A DNA stretch of 64,000 nucleotides, taken from positions 7,646-71,645 of the forward strand of contig RCAB01000188.1 of assembly GCA_003640385.1 (NCBI GenBank), read 5' to 3'. Below are positions 12,418-25,501 of the stretch, in pieces; within the stretch, counting starts at the first letter, position 1; each line of letters opens with the position of its first letter. Origin of the DNA: Setaria digitata (taxonomy: Eukaryota > Nematoda > Chromadorea > Rhabditida > Setariidae). Below the pieces are notes generated by a model, which did no database searches, was not told the DNA's origin, and saw only the letters and a list, made by a program, of their open reading frames with translations. The translations under genes and the position numbers were made by a program.

Positions 12418-15400
12418 AAATCTTGCGGTGAAATGGATTTTCGGACATACTGATTAAAGCATCTGGCACATGGTTATGACCCAAGTCTAAGGTCTTTTTC
12501 GTTTTGTTCTGTTTTTACGTTTTCTGTTCTTTTTTTAGTTAAATACCAGATCTTGTGCGATATTTGCTGTTACTGTTTTAACTGCATCATTTCCCAACTC
12601 ATTTTTTTTTCTGTTACAAATCTTATTGGGATTTGACCTATTTGTTGTAATCCAGGAAAAAGTCTTTTTGTTCGTGTTTTATCTATTTAACGAAAACTCT
12701 TGTCAACTAAAAGTACCCAAATATATCATTTGGTTCGGATTGATGATTTGCATGCGGTTTTTAGTTCTTTTTCCCCGATTTAAACACAATTTTCGAGTGG
12801 TGACTGTAACAGAATATCGACTTAGTCTTGTTCATTAATGTGTCATTGTTTATTTTAACATTTTATGAGTTGGATGAAGTTAAATAGTTTGTCTTGTAGT
12901 AAAACTGTTCAATAAAAGTTTGGAATATCAGCAAAATCCTCCACTGTTTGGAGCAGCAATATGGATTTCCATATTATCTTTGAGGTAGGTTATTTCTAGC
13001 TACTTGAGCCTACCATATTTTTTACATAATGAAACGAAAAAAAAAAAAAAAAAACTTTCCGTTAGAGCTGTTTACAGAATCTGTAAAGATGTGAGTTTGG
13101 AAGTGTAAATATAGGGTCTGATTCGCTACATTCGCATCAAAGCCAAAAAATTATGCCGAAATTTATTGAAGGATCGTGATATTTTTTCCCATACCACTCC
13201 CGTATTTCCTGAAATCGCTTGTGGTTTTTCCGGTCATTCATTTTTTCCGGAATAAAGGAGAAATAGTAAGTACTGTGGAAAAAGTATATATGGTGGGGTT
13301 GTGGTGTTGCATGTTGAACCATACTGTTCATGAGTACGTGGTGCCGGAAAAAATGTAAATGACGTTTAGGGGTTTAGGAAAGGTGTCTCTGTTAATTTAT
13401 TTATAGTTAATTAGGTCGCAGGAAAGGTGCACTGAGTTTATTTTTAGCAGGTAGGATGAGAAGAATTTTGCTTTCATTGCTGGATAGGAGTTTCGGACTG
13501 ATGTTAGATCTGAAATAATCATTGTATGTATGTAAAATTTTTGAACCATTTTTTGTATTTACTGTATAGGTGTAGTCGGTGCAGTGATGCTTTGTTTTGA
13601 TTTTTCGTATGCTAAGAATCTAAAGGATAAAAATTTTCAATCAAGTCTCAAAACTTTTGGTTGTTGAGATCACAAAATTTGTGGTCGACGGAACGCTCGG
13701 AATCCGTGAAGGGCTCTATAGAAGCTGAAGTGTCTTAATTCAAACTGCTTTGTGATTCTAATGACAATTAGAGTGGTAGTGAGTAGTTATCTCATCTTTA
13801 TTTTAAAGTTTTGCATGTTCAAGTTGAAATTTTAGCTCGGCATTCGAAAAATCAAAGGTATAATTCATTTTATGTGATGACAGCCGGTGCGTTACCTGGA
13901 TGGACTGAATGGAATATCGAAGTGGTCATTTAATTTTTGTTTATTTATTCTTTCACGGAAAGATTCCATCGTATCCTTGCATTCATCGAAATCCAAATAA
14001 GACTCTATTCAAGGTGAAAAATATGCAAAGACTTTCTACATTACCTTAGTAGAGCGCCTCCGATACGGTAAGAAGGATGAACAGTATTGGTGTCATTGTT
14101 TCATTCATATCCCAAAGCAAAAAGAATAGTAGCAAAAGAATGAAAGGTGTCTACTTAATTTGAAACCTCAATTTTCACCTTTCATTATTCAAAAATGTAA
14201 TTTTTGTTAGTTAGAAAAAGAATTATTCTCTTTCCGTTGTTTTTCCTTTCGTATGAGGTTTTTATCGTACTCTTTCATCCATCAAAACTCAAATAAAAAA
14301 AGCCTAACTTTACAGTAAGAATGTTTTTTTAGCAAAAACGAAAGCAATATTTCCCTTTCAATTATCTATAAACCTGTAAACTTGTGAGTTTGCTTTGTAC
14401 AGAATACAAAAATAAGAAATAAAACGAATTTTTTGAATATGCCACAACTTTCATAGATAACACAATTAACTTACAAATATTATTTCATCTTACTACAACG
14501 GTTGGAAGTAGGAAGTTTTAAAGTTAATTAACACTTCCATAAAAATGTAACTAACGGTTATTCAATTGTATTTACAATCATTTTAGTGGTAGAAAAGTTA
14601 AATTGAATGAATAACTTGGTACTGATTATGATTCAGTGATATTAAAAAAGGATATGGGATAATTATGGACATTGTTCACATCATACGGTTTGGAAATTTT
14701 CAATAAAATTTCGGCTGGTAAAGAATGAAAAGGCTGATTGTGATATTTCACAGTATTAGCCGGTTCCTGTTCGATTTCTATTTTGTTGTGTCTTTCAAAA
14801 ATGATATTTTCTCTTTTTAAAACCGATGAATAGAAAGGTTCCCTGAGGAGGTAGAAGCTTTTGCTTGGTGGTCATTATAATAATTTATAATTAATAGAAG
14901 CAGATTATTGCTGTTTGTTCAAAAGTAATATTGTTTAAAAACTGTTACTACTATGCAATTTCATAACACATCTCAGCCTAAACTTTCTTTTTTGAATTTT
15001 TTTTTTTTAATGGCACTGAGCACAATAAAATTATCATTGAAAAAAAAAAAAAAAAAAGTTTGATGATCTTATAATGACAAAGTGGAATTCAAATTACTCA
15101 ATACTGACTATTATTTCAAACTTCGTTATTTAATTTTAGTTTTCAATTCGTCCTTGGTTTTTCTATTTAATTTCCATTTCGTGTTTGTTTGATTTGCCAT
15201 ACTATTTCGATTTTTATTAAGATAAATAATACTTGTTGAAAATTTTCACGAAAGTTAACATACTTACTTCTACAGAAGCATTCATTAAATTATTAAAATA
15301 AAGTAAAATTATGGGAAAACGAAACATGAATGGTTCAGAGAGGGGTGAGGGGTACTGAAATTTGGGGTGAATAGATTTCAAATAATTAAACGGTTACACT

Positions 15401-15459
15401 TCAAAATGAAATGTTGTTGGTACAGTAAGAAACGGAGAGACGGACAAACAGATAGACAG

Positions 15460-15490
<31 letters not shown>

Positions 15491-17400
15491 TATTTATATA
15501 TATAAATTTTGTGGAAATTCTATGAAAAAAAAAACAGAAATGTGTTATAAATTTTTCGACGAATTTGTTGCCAAAATTTCTATATTTGTGTTTCATTTCC
15601 TGCTCTTTTTTCTCTTCAGTATCAAATTTCATAAAAACGAAAGAGTTCCATTTTCTTTATTTAACTTTTTTTTTTTTTAATAAGAAATTTGTAACTTATT
15701 TTAGAATTATGAATGTATATAGGACCGAAAAATATTTGCAGTTCTAATTGACGTTACACATTGATTGATGCGGTATATTAAGTTGGGTTTGAAAAGTTTG
15801 CCTAAAAAAGAACAGTGAAAATGTTACTACTGAAAGGGTAGATTGTTCTTATTCTTCAATTCATAACATGCAGCAATCATTGCTTCATCATTATTATTTA
15901 GTTTATTTTATTCCATGTTCCGAAAAGAAGAACTTTTTTTCGAAGGATTTTGCGTACGCCAACTTCTTTTCTCATGTTTTGATTGGTAATTTTCAAAAAA
16001 TCATAACTTTTTTCAATAAACATACTGAATTTATTAACTGGTACTTCATCTGCTTAAAACGTATTAGCGTTTTTATTCGAAATACTTCTTCAGTCTTACT
16101 TCTTGTTAAGTAGTATAGGATTTGCTATAAAAAAAAAAAAAAATCGGCAAAAAAAGAGAAATCGAGTGGAAGTTCTGATGAAATATTTCTTGGCTTAGTA
16201 CTTTTCATCACTTCATAATAAAAAAAAAAAAAAGAACAAAAGTTTACTGTTCAAGATAATATAACTTGATTGATTTCCGAAATAAAGTAGCAAATTACTT
16301 AGCTTAATTTGCGTTAGTTCATTTCGAAAGATGATATGAAGCAGAGACCTTTCCTACTACTGTAAAGTGACCCCAGATTAGGAAGTAAAATTGTGTTTCA
16401 CAAATCACGGATATCAAAGAGACATCCACCAAATTATAATTATGTATTGGAAGTCTTTATGTGGTGGATAAAAAAGATAAAAAGAAACGAAAAAAAAAAA
16501 AATTGAAATATCGAAATAAGAGTTAACTATATCATTTCGTTCGTACCTTCCTCAAATAGGCTTGCTGATAAATAAAATGTTTATTGCATTTAAACCTTAC
16601 CGACATGAAATTTCACTCTGACATAAATAATAACATCTCAATTATATTTTTAGATTTCGAATTGTAGATAATGAGTAAAAACCTTATGTAATGTTTTATT
16701 TTTGTGATTTATCACCTGAAAACCGGTTTCCCTTGATAAATAAATCGGTATTAGTGTGGAAATTATATAAATAAAAGATAAAAAGAATAGAAAGAAAAAA
16801 AGGGCAATTATTATTTAGATAAAAATTTCTCGATTTTTTCCTATCAATTCCTTATTTCTGCAATTACTACGTGAAAGTTTGTTGAAAAATTTTATTGAAA
16901 ATTTGTTAAACCCTTTAACCGTATTATAGTATATAAGAACCGAAGACCTCTCTCCCTTTATACGTTGTATATACCACCACCTGTCGAAACGAATTTGTTC
17001 ATGAAGAAATAGTTGTCAATTGTGTAGTGTGAATTTCACATTCTTTTTTTTTTTTTTTTTTCTCCAGCAGGATATTTTATTTCACTGTCATTCATACTTA
17101 AATTTTAAATTTGAGCAAAAGGAAGTGGTTGAGTGGTTAAGAAGCAATACTCTCTTGATTATTTATTGTTTTTATTATCATTATTATCAAAAGTATTGCA
17201 TAAATATTACCTTTTAACTTTTCGATTAAAATTTCGAAAAGAAAACATTTTAAACTTTCTTTCACAGAATGTATCATTAATTATAAAGACAGATGAGCGA
17301 AAATAAAAAATTGAATTGAAAGTACTGTCAAAAATAATAATGTTAAGATATTTCTTAACCATGCTGAATAATTAAGCGATAATTTTCTTTTTGTTGCTGT
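12418..17400. other. intergenic region, no gene seen
   Basis: The first 500 bases are the 3' UTR of the RING gene, with its AATAAA at 12,911-12,916. After that I see only short frames, homopolymer runs and a dinucleotide repeat at 15.46 kb. The strings of TTTTATT and AATAAA are as expected from base composition. Part of the last kilobase is presumably promoter for the SLC17 gene at 17,426. No RNA gene could be supported. Confidence 0.45.
15464..15490. repeat. (CA)n microsatellite
   Basis: About thirteen uninterrupted CA dinucleotides follow a CAGACAGACACG lead-in and run into a short TATATA stretch. It is a simple repeat. The Cys/Val frames across it on the minus strand are artefacts. Confidence 0.9.
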
Positions 17401-17411
17401 TATTTTTTTAG
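17401..17411 (+). promoter_or_regulatory. probable spliced-leader acceptor of the SLC17 gene
   Basis: TATTTTTTTAG ends 14 bases before the ATG at 17,426. It is the only strong acceptor near the start and no upstream coding exon is needed. Confidence 0.5.
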
Positions 17412-17425
17412 GATTCTAATTACTA

Positions 17426-20400
17426 ATGGGAACAAAACACGAAGGTAGTTTATTCGAACATCGAACACGTTATATCATTTTACTGCTTGGGTGGATTTGC
17501 CTTACTTCAATATTTTCCAATACAATTGCTTTGAATTTCACATTTATCTGTATGACAAAACCTGCTTCAAAAAATCAAACACAGAACGATATTGCCGTAT
17601 GCTTTTTATTCATTTTTATGATCATTTATTTATATATTCATACTTTTTCCAATTTATTGTACCACTCAATATTATTTATTTAAATTAGATTTGAACGAAT
17701 TTAAGGAATTTATTTTAATAAAATGTTTATTATTAGTTGACATTTATTAATATTTATCTCTCTGGCTTCAAATGCTTTCTGGAATTTTCCTGATTTAAAA
17801 CTCTACAGTTCTAATTAATTACATCACGAAATTTACACAATGACAGCAAGAAGTTCTTTTTATTATTATTATTATTACTATTATTAAATAAACGATAGTT
17901 AGTAAAACTAAAATTCTTAGAAATTGAAAGAAAATTTCAATTTTAAAAACAAAAAATACTTTGGCTCGATAAAAAAAAAGATTACTTTTTCTCGATTACA
18001 TTCTCTTCAAATTGCAATCAACACAAATTGTCAGGCACAGTGATTGTTGTTGATTCTTTTAACCTTTAGTTGCTACAATAATTTATGATTACAAGCAGGC
18101 TCTTCAACACCATGCTGGACAGCTTAATTACGAACAAGGCGAAAAATCATCATTACTTTGGGCTCTCGGTTTTGGCACCTTTATCGGAGTTTGGCCTTTT
18201 AATTATTTATATCTTCAATATGGTGCACGATATGTTTTCTTTGGTGCTGGCTTTTTGTCTGCATTTTCCACGCTTATTATACCACTTGCCGCCTATATGG
18301 GCTTAGGGTGGTTTATCATTGCTAGGGTCCTTCAGGTTTATCAATTTTATCTTTGCTATAATTAGTTCGAATATCATGAAGACCAACCAGGCTACCTGGC
18401 TATTCCTGTTATACGATTCATATTAATGACTGTATAGTAATGATCAATTATCATTTCGTAGCAATAATTATCAGTGATAAAAATTGAAATGATTTAACCA
18501 TTTTGCTTGTTCACTTAGTACAAACTCAGATTTTTCAATAATTATGATAACACATCAATTAGCATCCTTTTGTTAGTTTTTAAATTTTTATCAAAAAATG
18601 ATGCTTTAAATCAGTTGCAAAAGTTTCCTTCGTTTCTCTAAATTTTAGCAAGTAATGTGTTTTGATAACATAACATATCACATCAAATAAAATCCAACCT
18701 TTAATCATTACTGTAAAAGAACAGCCACTTATCCTTTTCTTTTTTTTTTCTCTCTAAATTTCAATACTTCTTACGTTTTGATATCTTATCATAACAAATC
18801 AAATTGATAACTGAGGTATGATGATAAAAATAATTTAGCTATCATCTTCAATTTATTCAGGGTGTAGCATATGGAGCTGATTTTGCAGCAATTGGCTCAA
18901 TAACTGTACGTTGGGCGTCATTAAAGCAAAGTGGCGTTTTTATCGCTGTATTAACAAGTTTTAATAGTCTTTCCACACTTCTTACAAATCCTATTTCTGG
19001 TTTGGTTCGTTTCATTTTCTTCTTAAAATATTTTAAATTTTAGTATAAAAAATAAAAAAAGATGGGTTAATTTAAAATTTTTACAGCAAGGTTTTATTTT
19101 CAAACTTTATAATTATTAAGCTTTGCGAATCATCATTCGGTTGGCCATCCGTATATTATGTTCATGGAGCATTTGGTATAATTATATTCACTGTTTGGGT
19201 AGTATTTTATCGGGATCATCCGGAAGCACATCAAAGTGTTTCAGGTTAATTTAAAATTTGACTGTTTCAACTTAATTTGTTATCATCGTTTTATCACTAA
19301 ATGATTATTTTCACAGTTTTTTTTTTTTTTAGTTAATAGCTACATATTACGAAAAAAGTCCTCTTAAATGGTGTATAAGCTTCGTAAAAAATCGTTCTAT
19401 TCAGGGATTGAGCTGGAGAAGATTCGCCGAGACAAGTCTGAAGCATACAATAGTGATGATAAACATGTCCCGTACTTGGTAATTGTTGAACTTAAGTGAA
19501 TTAAGTAATGGAGCAAGATAGTTTTTACTGTTACTGATTCAAACATTCATTTTGTTTTTAATTCTATTTTTCATTCAAACAAATTTTTCACCAATATCAG
19601 AGCTGTAGCAGGTGACTATAGGTGAATAAACTAAGCTCAAATGAGCCAGGAAACTAGCAGATAATAATTGACAGGAAAGCTAAAAAAATGCACAACTAAT
19701 TTTAGGATATTTTAAAAAATCCGGTAATATTGATTATTTGGCTTAATGCTTTTGTCGAGATTGTCTCTGCTCTATTTTTGCTGTCATATGGACCCACTTA
19801 TATCAAATATGTCTTAAATATTAGGTTCTTATTTTCTCCTAACTCCTGCTTTTTCCATCACCAAATGAAGAAATTTGTTTCAAACTGTTCTTTTACTTGG
19901 GATACATCTTAAATATTCAAGTGCCAGGATTACCTCATCATTTTTGCAGTGTGGAAGGTACAGGATTTCTGGTTGCCCTTCAAGGATTATCCTTTCTTCC
20001 ATTTCGAATTGCAGCTGGCTTTATGAGTGATCAGATCAAGTATGTCTTATTTACCAAAGACTAATCGTTAAATTCAATTTTTTCACATTAATTTTGCTGA
20101 AGATGAATTGTATTGAATTAGATAGAACCTGTCAGAATTCCACTGGTGCAATATAATTAAAATTTACTAATTAGTTGAGCTATAATTTCAGATGCATGAA
20201 TGAGTACCAAAAAATGATCTTCTTTAATACTTTATCATTGTTTGGAGCTGGCGTGTTTTATTGCTTGCTTGGTTTTATCCCGACTGATAATACTTCATTA
20301 TCAGTATTTGCTATTGCAGTAACCCATGCTGTTATGGCTTTTAATGTTGGCGGATTCTACAAATGTGGTACTTTTGTCGCGCGGTTAGCTAAAAAAAAAA

Positions 20401-21333
20401 ACCATTCATTAATGAACCTTATTTAGTTGTTGAGAATAGCTAATTTTCATTAAAGTATTGCTAGGTATTGATGTGCAGTCGAAATAATGTGCTAATAACT
20501 CTTCATATAGCCTAGTCAGCAAAGGATTCTGTTGGACGACTAAATCAATCACTAGCACTAGGACCCATCTGTGAGATTGAAAGCAAATCGAAGCTTATAT
20601 TTATCTGCAGTTGTATCAGAAATTAGCTTCGATTAACTAAATAGCTCTAATATTGAACTTTTTTTATTTGAAATTCGTTTTCCAGACAGCACAGTCATTT
20701 CGTGATCTCAAATATTCAATTCATCAAATGTATTGCACTGTTTGTATCACCATTAATGGTTGCAATATTTGTTACCGATGATTCGGCACAGGTGAATAGA
20801 GTTCTTTTATGCTATCTGTGCTGTTAATTGGAGATTAACTAACTTCCAATACAGTACTTCTAGTATTGAACATGTTATGCTTCCATGTTGAATGCACTAT
20901 TTTTGTTATATAAAACAATTGTAAATCGTTCCCAAAAAATACGATGAACGGTAAGGAATTATTTTAACCATTTTGAATATGATCAGAGTGGTCAAATAAA
21001 TTCACTTGTTTAATGATTGTATTTTTGCAAAAATTTTGAAGCACAGTTTTTGTTCGGCAAGCAGTTACATTACTAGCGGATAACAATCGACTAATATAGA
21101 GATCAGAGATATTCTAACAATTACAATATTTTTTTTTTTTTGTTCTATTGTCCCTATTCTATCATTTGTGCTTTTTCCAGGAACAATGGCGGATTATTTT
21201 CATAATTTTGGCCATATCGTTAGCTGTAGCAAACTTCGCATTCTGTTTAGTAGCAACCGATCAACCAGCCAAATTTACAGCACTTCAAGCAACAAAAAAA
21301 CAAAACCTTGCAACTGTTTCAGTTTCACAATAA
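17426..21333 (+). CDS. SLC17-family (sialin/VGLUT-type) major facilitator transporter
   Basis: There are ten exons: 17426-17596, 18099-18335, 18861-19004, 19121-19244, 19405-19478, 19706-19824, 19950-20039, 20192-20383, 20686-20791 and 21181-21333. They join in consistent phase for 469 residues, a normal family length. The first membrane segment is YIILLLGWICLTSIFSNTIAL, followed by a luminal loop with an N-x-T site (NQTQ). Further family marks are LGFGTFIGVWPFNYL, the ARVLQG/GVAYG junction, NPISGLLCESSFGWPSVYY, a cytosolic loop with IELEKIRRDKSEAY, SVEGTGFLVALQGLSFLPFR and the late GGFYKCGTF block. SLC17 carriers move organic anions (sialic acid, glutamate, phosphate, nucleotides) across lysosomal, vesicular or plasma membranes. 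The exact substrate cannot be told here. I did not find a feature that separates sialin-type from VGLUT-type members. AATAAA motifs follow at 21,332 and at 21,550. The exon 2 acceptor (ACAAGCAG) and the exon 4 acceptor (TTAAG) are the weakest joins. Confidence 0.9.
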
Positions 21334-22570
21334 TAAATATCTGACCTGAGAATTTTTTTTCTCTTCAATTACACAACCAACTCAAACTGTTGCTGATAAT
21401 ACGAGTTTGTTGCATTTGCGCAAAATTTTATTGAAATGTCATTTCAACTTTAAACTTCAGAAGAGAATCAATATCTCTTCTTAGCTAAGACTGTTCAAAG
21501 CACGATGACTTCAGATCGCCTGTTCGAATACTCATCAGAGATAAATTAGAATAAATATATTATATATCAGATGACATCAATTTCCAATCCTTCCACACTT
21601 CATCTCTGTCTTTTCGTAGTCCTTAACTAAACAGAATATTATGCTGTTATACAATGCTCTTATCACGGTCTCGTAATGATTTTCTATTTCGCATACATAA
21701 TTCTGAACGGCAATTAATGTTCCGGAAATTGGTTGGTTTGGAGTTGGAATAACACCAATTGGAGTTTTATGTTCCTTTCGATTTATTTCTCCATGAACGA
21801 TGAAATTGAACGGACTGCTCCGGAGATATCTCGATAGTTCTCGCACACTAGTAGCTGGATAAAGTTTTGTAAATGTGCTATTGTAATTTTTCAGGTTATT
21901 CTTGTGTTAATTTCACAACTAAATAAACTCATTCCATTGAAAAGTAGATGTTCCGAAATGGATTCTCGTTAGTTTCATGTGTATTGCCTGCCTGTGTAAC
22001 AGAATGATGGAGCAGTGTAAATAAATGTTATAAGCGTTGTGCAGTAATTAACTATGGATATACCTCAGAGATTGTTTATATTTTGTTGTCCTTTTAAAAA
22101 TTTGGCTTGGATCACTCGATGACGGAGATCAGTGTATTATTTTTGCGTTTATAGATTGGGTCTTCAAGCAAGTTATTAAAGCTTATCGCTCCACATGCTG
22201 ACAAACCAAAATTACTGTACCTTCAGCAGTCATTTTACATAGATCAGAGAGTTTATCTACTGTTGTTCTAACCTTCCGCAACAGATTTCATGCAGGTAAA
22301 AGAATGGAAAAACAGTGACCACTTGCTAAAATCTGTGTAAGGTATAATATGGATGAGTGCGTTAATACGTATCGTTGCCGCAGATAATATTAAGAATAAG
22401 TTAACAGAAGCCACATTAGTTTCAGTTCTTGAACATATCGTTCTTCCTCTGTGCGAATTTTATTTTTCTTCATGACGTGCGGCCTTCGTGACATTTGGCG
22501 CTGATATCGATATGAATTCGACATTTTGTATTATGTCCATGGAATACTTCAGGCCTTGTATGAGATTAAT
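21334..22570. other. intergenic, SLC17 3' UTR and TAF12 5' region
   Basis: A likely poly(A) signal for the transporter is the AATAAA at 21,550-21,555. The rest, up to the acceptor before TAF12, shows no supported gene. The 89-residue minus frame at 21,577-21,846 has a natural-looking mix of residues but no recognised domain or partner exon. The 1.25-kb gap is too wide for a typical nematode operon. Confidence 0.45.
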
Positions 22571-22572
22571 AT

Positions 22573-22584
22573 GCTTATTTACAG
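22573..22584 (+). promoter_or_regulatory. acceptor (SL or cis) just upstream of the TAF12 ATG
   Basis: GCTTATTTACAG ends three bases before the ATG at 22,588. A leader exon or a far-upstream untranslated exon would join here. I cannot tell trans- from cis-splicing. Confidence 0.45.
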
Positions 22585-22587
22585 GTG

Positions 22588-24222
22588 ATGAGTGACTATA
22601 ATAGTCAAATAATGGCTCAGCAGTATACGGTGGACATGAATCATTCACCAGCTGGCATGCAACGAATCCATTCTTCACCTCAACAGCCGGTATGTTAATT
22701 TCCTTTCGTAGCTGTATACCTACCCCGAAATCCGACCCGGGAATTTTGTTGTAGCTTGTGGAATGAGGAAAGTTTTATTATTGCTATATATGAATATATA
22801 CGAAGTTACTGCAAAATTGTCGTGTAAAGCTCCTTTCGGTCAGATAGTAGTTTTGGATGTCCCATTATTGTTATTGAAAAAAAAGTTTTATTTACAACTT
22901 TGGGAAACTTCGGGGGAAATTCTGCATTTCATTACGCTGAATATAAATTTAATGTGAACTTTGTCATTTTTTTTTAAGCGGCAAACGCACATGATTCAAT
23001 CTGGACAAATGCTTCCGCAGCAGCAAATGATGATGCAAGCCAGTCAGCCAATTCATATGCCACCGTGTAAGAAATTCATTCCGTTTTTTCATCGAAATAT
23101 TTTACAATATTGAAATCACGCCTGCAGCATTTTCATTTAGCTTGAAACTGAGGAATTTTTGAGAAGCAGTAAACAGAATACACTTTAAATTACAACAACA
23201 TGGATGTCGCACTGTGAAAAGATTTTCATAGATCATTTTTGTCCGTTTGTTTGTTACCATTTTCTTAAATGCTCACAGTGAATGAGATAGTTGATGTTTA
23301 GTGTAATAAATATCGTTTGATGGTGCTGTTGCTTGCCATTTTTGGCGTGAAGTCATTCCATTAGCAAAAGATACTTTAATAGAGAAAATTTGGTTTTCAG
23401 GTACACGCTTGAGTTCTTTAGCTTGTAACGGCGAAGTTAAATGAGTATGTTTTATAGGTACAAGTATGCAGGTACAAATGACTTCGATGGGCCCACCACA
23501 AATGATCTCGCAGCAGGGTGTAGCTATTATGAGTCAACAGGGGCAAATGCAACAAGCAGGTGATTTACTATATTCCAGTCCTTTTCTTTTTTATATCTTG
23601 GCATCACTGAGCTAAAAATGTTCTGTGCAGACTCATAAAGCGCCTTTCTGTGCAGTTGTTCACTGTTCAAGAATTAATGTTCTCACTCACAATATTTTCT
23701 ATTTCAGCCGTTTTTATAGAATCTGCTTCTACACTACCGAATATTTGGCTTTTACATTAGCTGCGAGATATTTTAGTGCGTACGTGTTTCAGTAGACTAA
23801 TAGATTATTGGTTCATTGAGATATTCGTACGTGGAAATCCTATCATCAGTCTGTTGTTGTTGCTGTTGTTTCTCAGCATATTATTATTTCATATGTCATA
23901 TTTATGATCTATTTTCATAGGTGCTCCACAAGGGGCTATGATGCAGGCGCAACATCAAATGATTGCAACTGGACAAATTTCTCCACAGCAAATGCCAGCT
24001 CAAATCTTGGTCACATCAATGGGTCAACAGCAAATGCTTTCAACCATGGTCACCCAGGTACAGCAGCAACAGCCAACTCCTCATCAGATGGGTCCACCAG
24101 CAGCACCACATTTAGGACCACAGCATCAAACACAGCAGTCACTGCAACAGCAGCAGCAACAGCATCACCATCACCATCATCATCAACAACAACAACAGCA
24201 ACAGCAGCAACAACAACAACAA

Positions 24223-24266
<44 letters not shown>

Positions 24267-25501
24267 ACAACAGCAACAACAACAACAACAACAACAACAG
24301 CCTCAACAACAACAACAGACTCAACAACATCAAATGATGACTTCGAATCAAATCCTGCAACAGCAAGGTCAGGGGCAGCATTCATTAAATACCCAACAAA
24401 GCATTGGCCACAGTCCAGGATTTGCTCATCCAAGTCAACCTCATATGCATACTCCAAATCCAAATTATCAGCAGCCTTCTCCACATCGATCAGCAATGAC
24501 ACGTTATCCTACGCCGAGTCCAGAAAATATGCAACATGGAGCTCCCATATGTATGTTTTTCAAAACGTTATTTTCACTTCCATGCTTGAAATTGGAATGC
24601 AATTTATCGATTAGTAAGTGTTTTGATTTCAATGACAGTTTTATGCCACTGCAAGGAGGGTCGTCATTGCTCTACTGGTAGAAAGTTTTAGATCGTTCAC
24701 CAATACAGCGTTCAGTAAATACACCACGTATTATTGGACAGTCGTCTGCAATACGACAAGCTTTGGGACACCTTCCACCGCCCCCAGCACCTGTAGTCGC
24801 ACAATCTGCGACTGAGTCACATCCTCTGCCACCGACAAGCATGAAATTACTGGAGAAGGTTCTTAATTTTGAGAATTTAAATACAGTCAAGCACAGGGTG
24901 TCGGAAAGCTTTCCCATTTCTTTCATTTCTGGAGTCACATGGAGCACATATAAGGAAGGAATATTGTATGTGATGTTTTTTTCTACTTCATTAGTTTTAT
25001 GTATGCAAAACTGTTTCCTATGTAATCATTTCCACAATTATTAGGATGTCATGGAAGCACTTATCAAAACAGTGGATCCTCTGGAGGCGGTAGAAGATGA
25101 TGTTTCGGATGCATTACTGCAGCTAGTTGAAGAATTCGTTGATGATGTGATTGAGCAAACAGCACGTGTTGCTAAACACAGGTTTAACTTGAAATTTTAC
25201 TGTATGTGACTGTTAAAATTGTGAAATAAAAGTTAAGTTATGATCTCAATTTATCATTTTAAAGGTGATTGAGACTGATTATTGGTCACTAACTAGGTAT
25301 TTTTTTCTCTTCAGGAGTGCACAAAAAGTTGAAGCGAAAGATGTGCAGTACGTGCTAGAAAGGCGGTATAAGATATTCCTGCCTCCGGGTTCCGTTAATG
25401 GCGTTCAGCCAACTGATCGTAATCCATATGTTAAATCTCCAGCAACTGAAGCACATCGTCAACGCATGTCACTCATAAAAAAAGGTATCCAGAAACCATA
25501 A
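22588..25501 (+). CDS. taf-12: transcription initiation factor TFIID subunit 12 (TAF12), Gln-rich
   Basis: There are seven exons: 22588-22689, 22979-23066, 23458-23559, 23921-24550, 24692-24858, 25045-25181 and 25315-25501. They are phase-consistent and give 470 residues. Residues 1-360 are rich in Gln, Met and Pro, with seven His (179-185) followed by 39 uninterrupted Gln (186-224). The C-terminus (about 364-440) is the TAF12 histone fold. It runs from VDPLEAVEDDVSDALLQLVE through DVIEQTARVAKHR and KVEAKDVQYVLERRY, then a tail with TEAHRQRMSLIKK that closely matches the known TAF12 ending (TEAHKQRMALIRK). TAF12 pairs with TAF4 in TFIID, and with an ADA1-type partner in SAGA, to form a histone-like dimer at promoters. 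The Gln-rich N-terminus may serve as an activator-contact region. The Gln run is encoded by mixed CAA/CAG, which slows repeat slippage. Overlapping open frames in this tract on both strands are by-products. Confidence 0.93.
24133..24345 (+). repeat. CAG/CAA (polyglutamine) tract
   Basis: This trinucleotide tract inside TAF12 exon 4 encodes Gln6-His7-Gln39-Pro-Gln5. The longest pure Gln stretch is 24,184-24,300. CAA and CAG are interspersed rather than in long pure CAG runs. The low complexity makes all six frames open here. Confidence 0.95.

Noticed and set aside
17127..17165. GTGGTTGAGTGGTTAAG followed by AAGCAATACTCTC, resembling the D-arm region of a tRNA-Ser or tRNA-Leu
   Set aside because: No B box (GGTTCRANNCC) follows at the right distance and no acceptor stem could be paired. 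It is a chance or decayed match.
24050..24502. Minus-strand 150-residue frame rich in Val/Ala, and an 80-residue Leu-rich one
   Set aside because: They are antisense shadows of the TAF12 CAG/CAA tract, which keeps every frame open.
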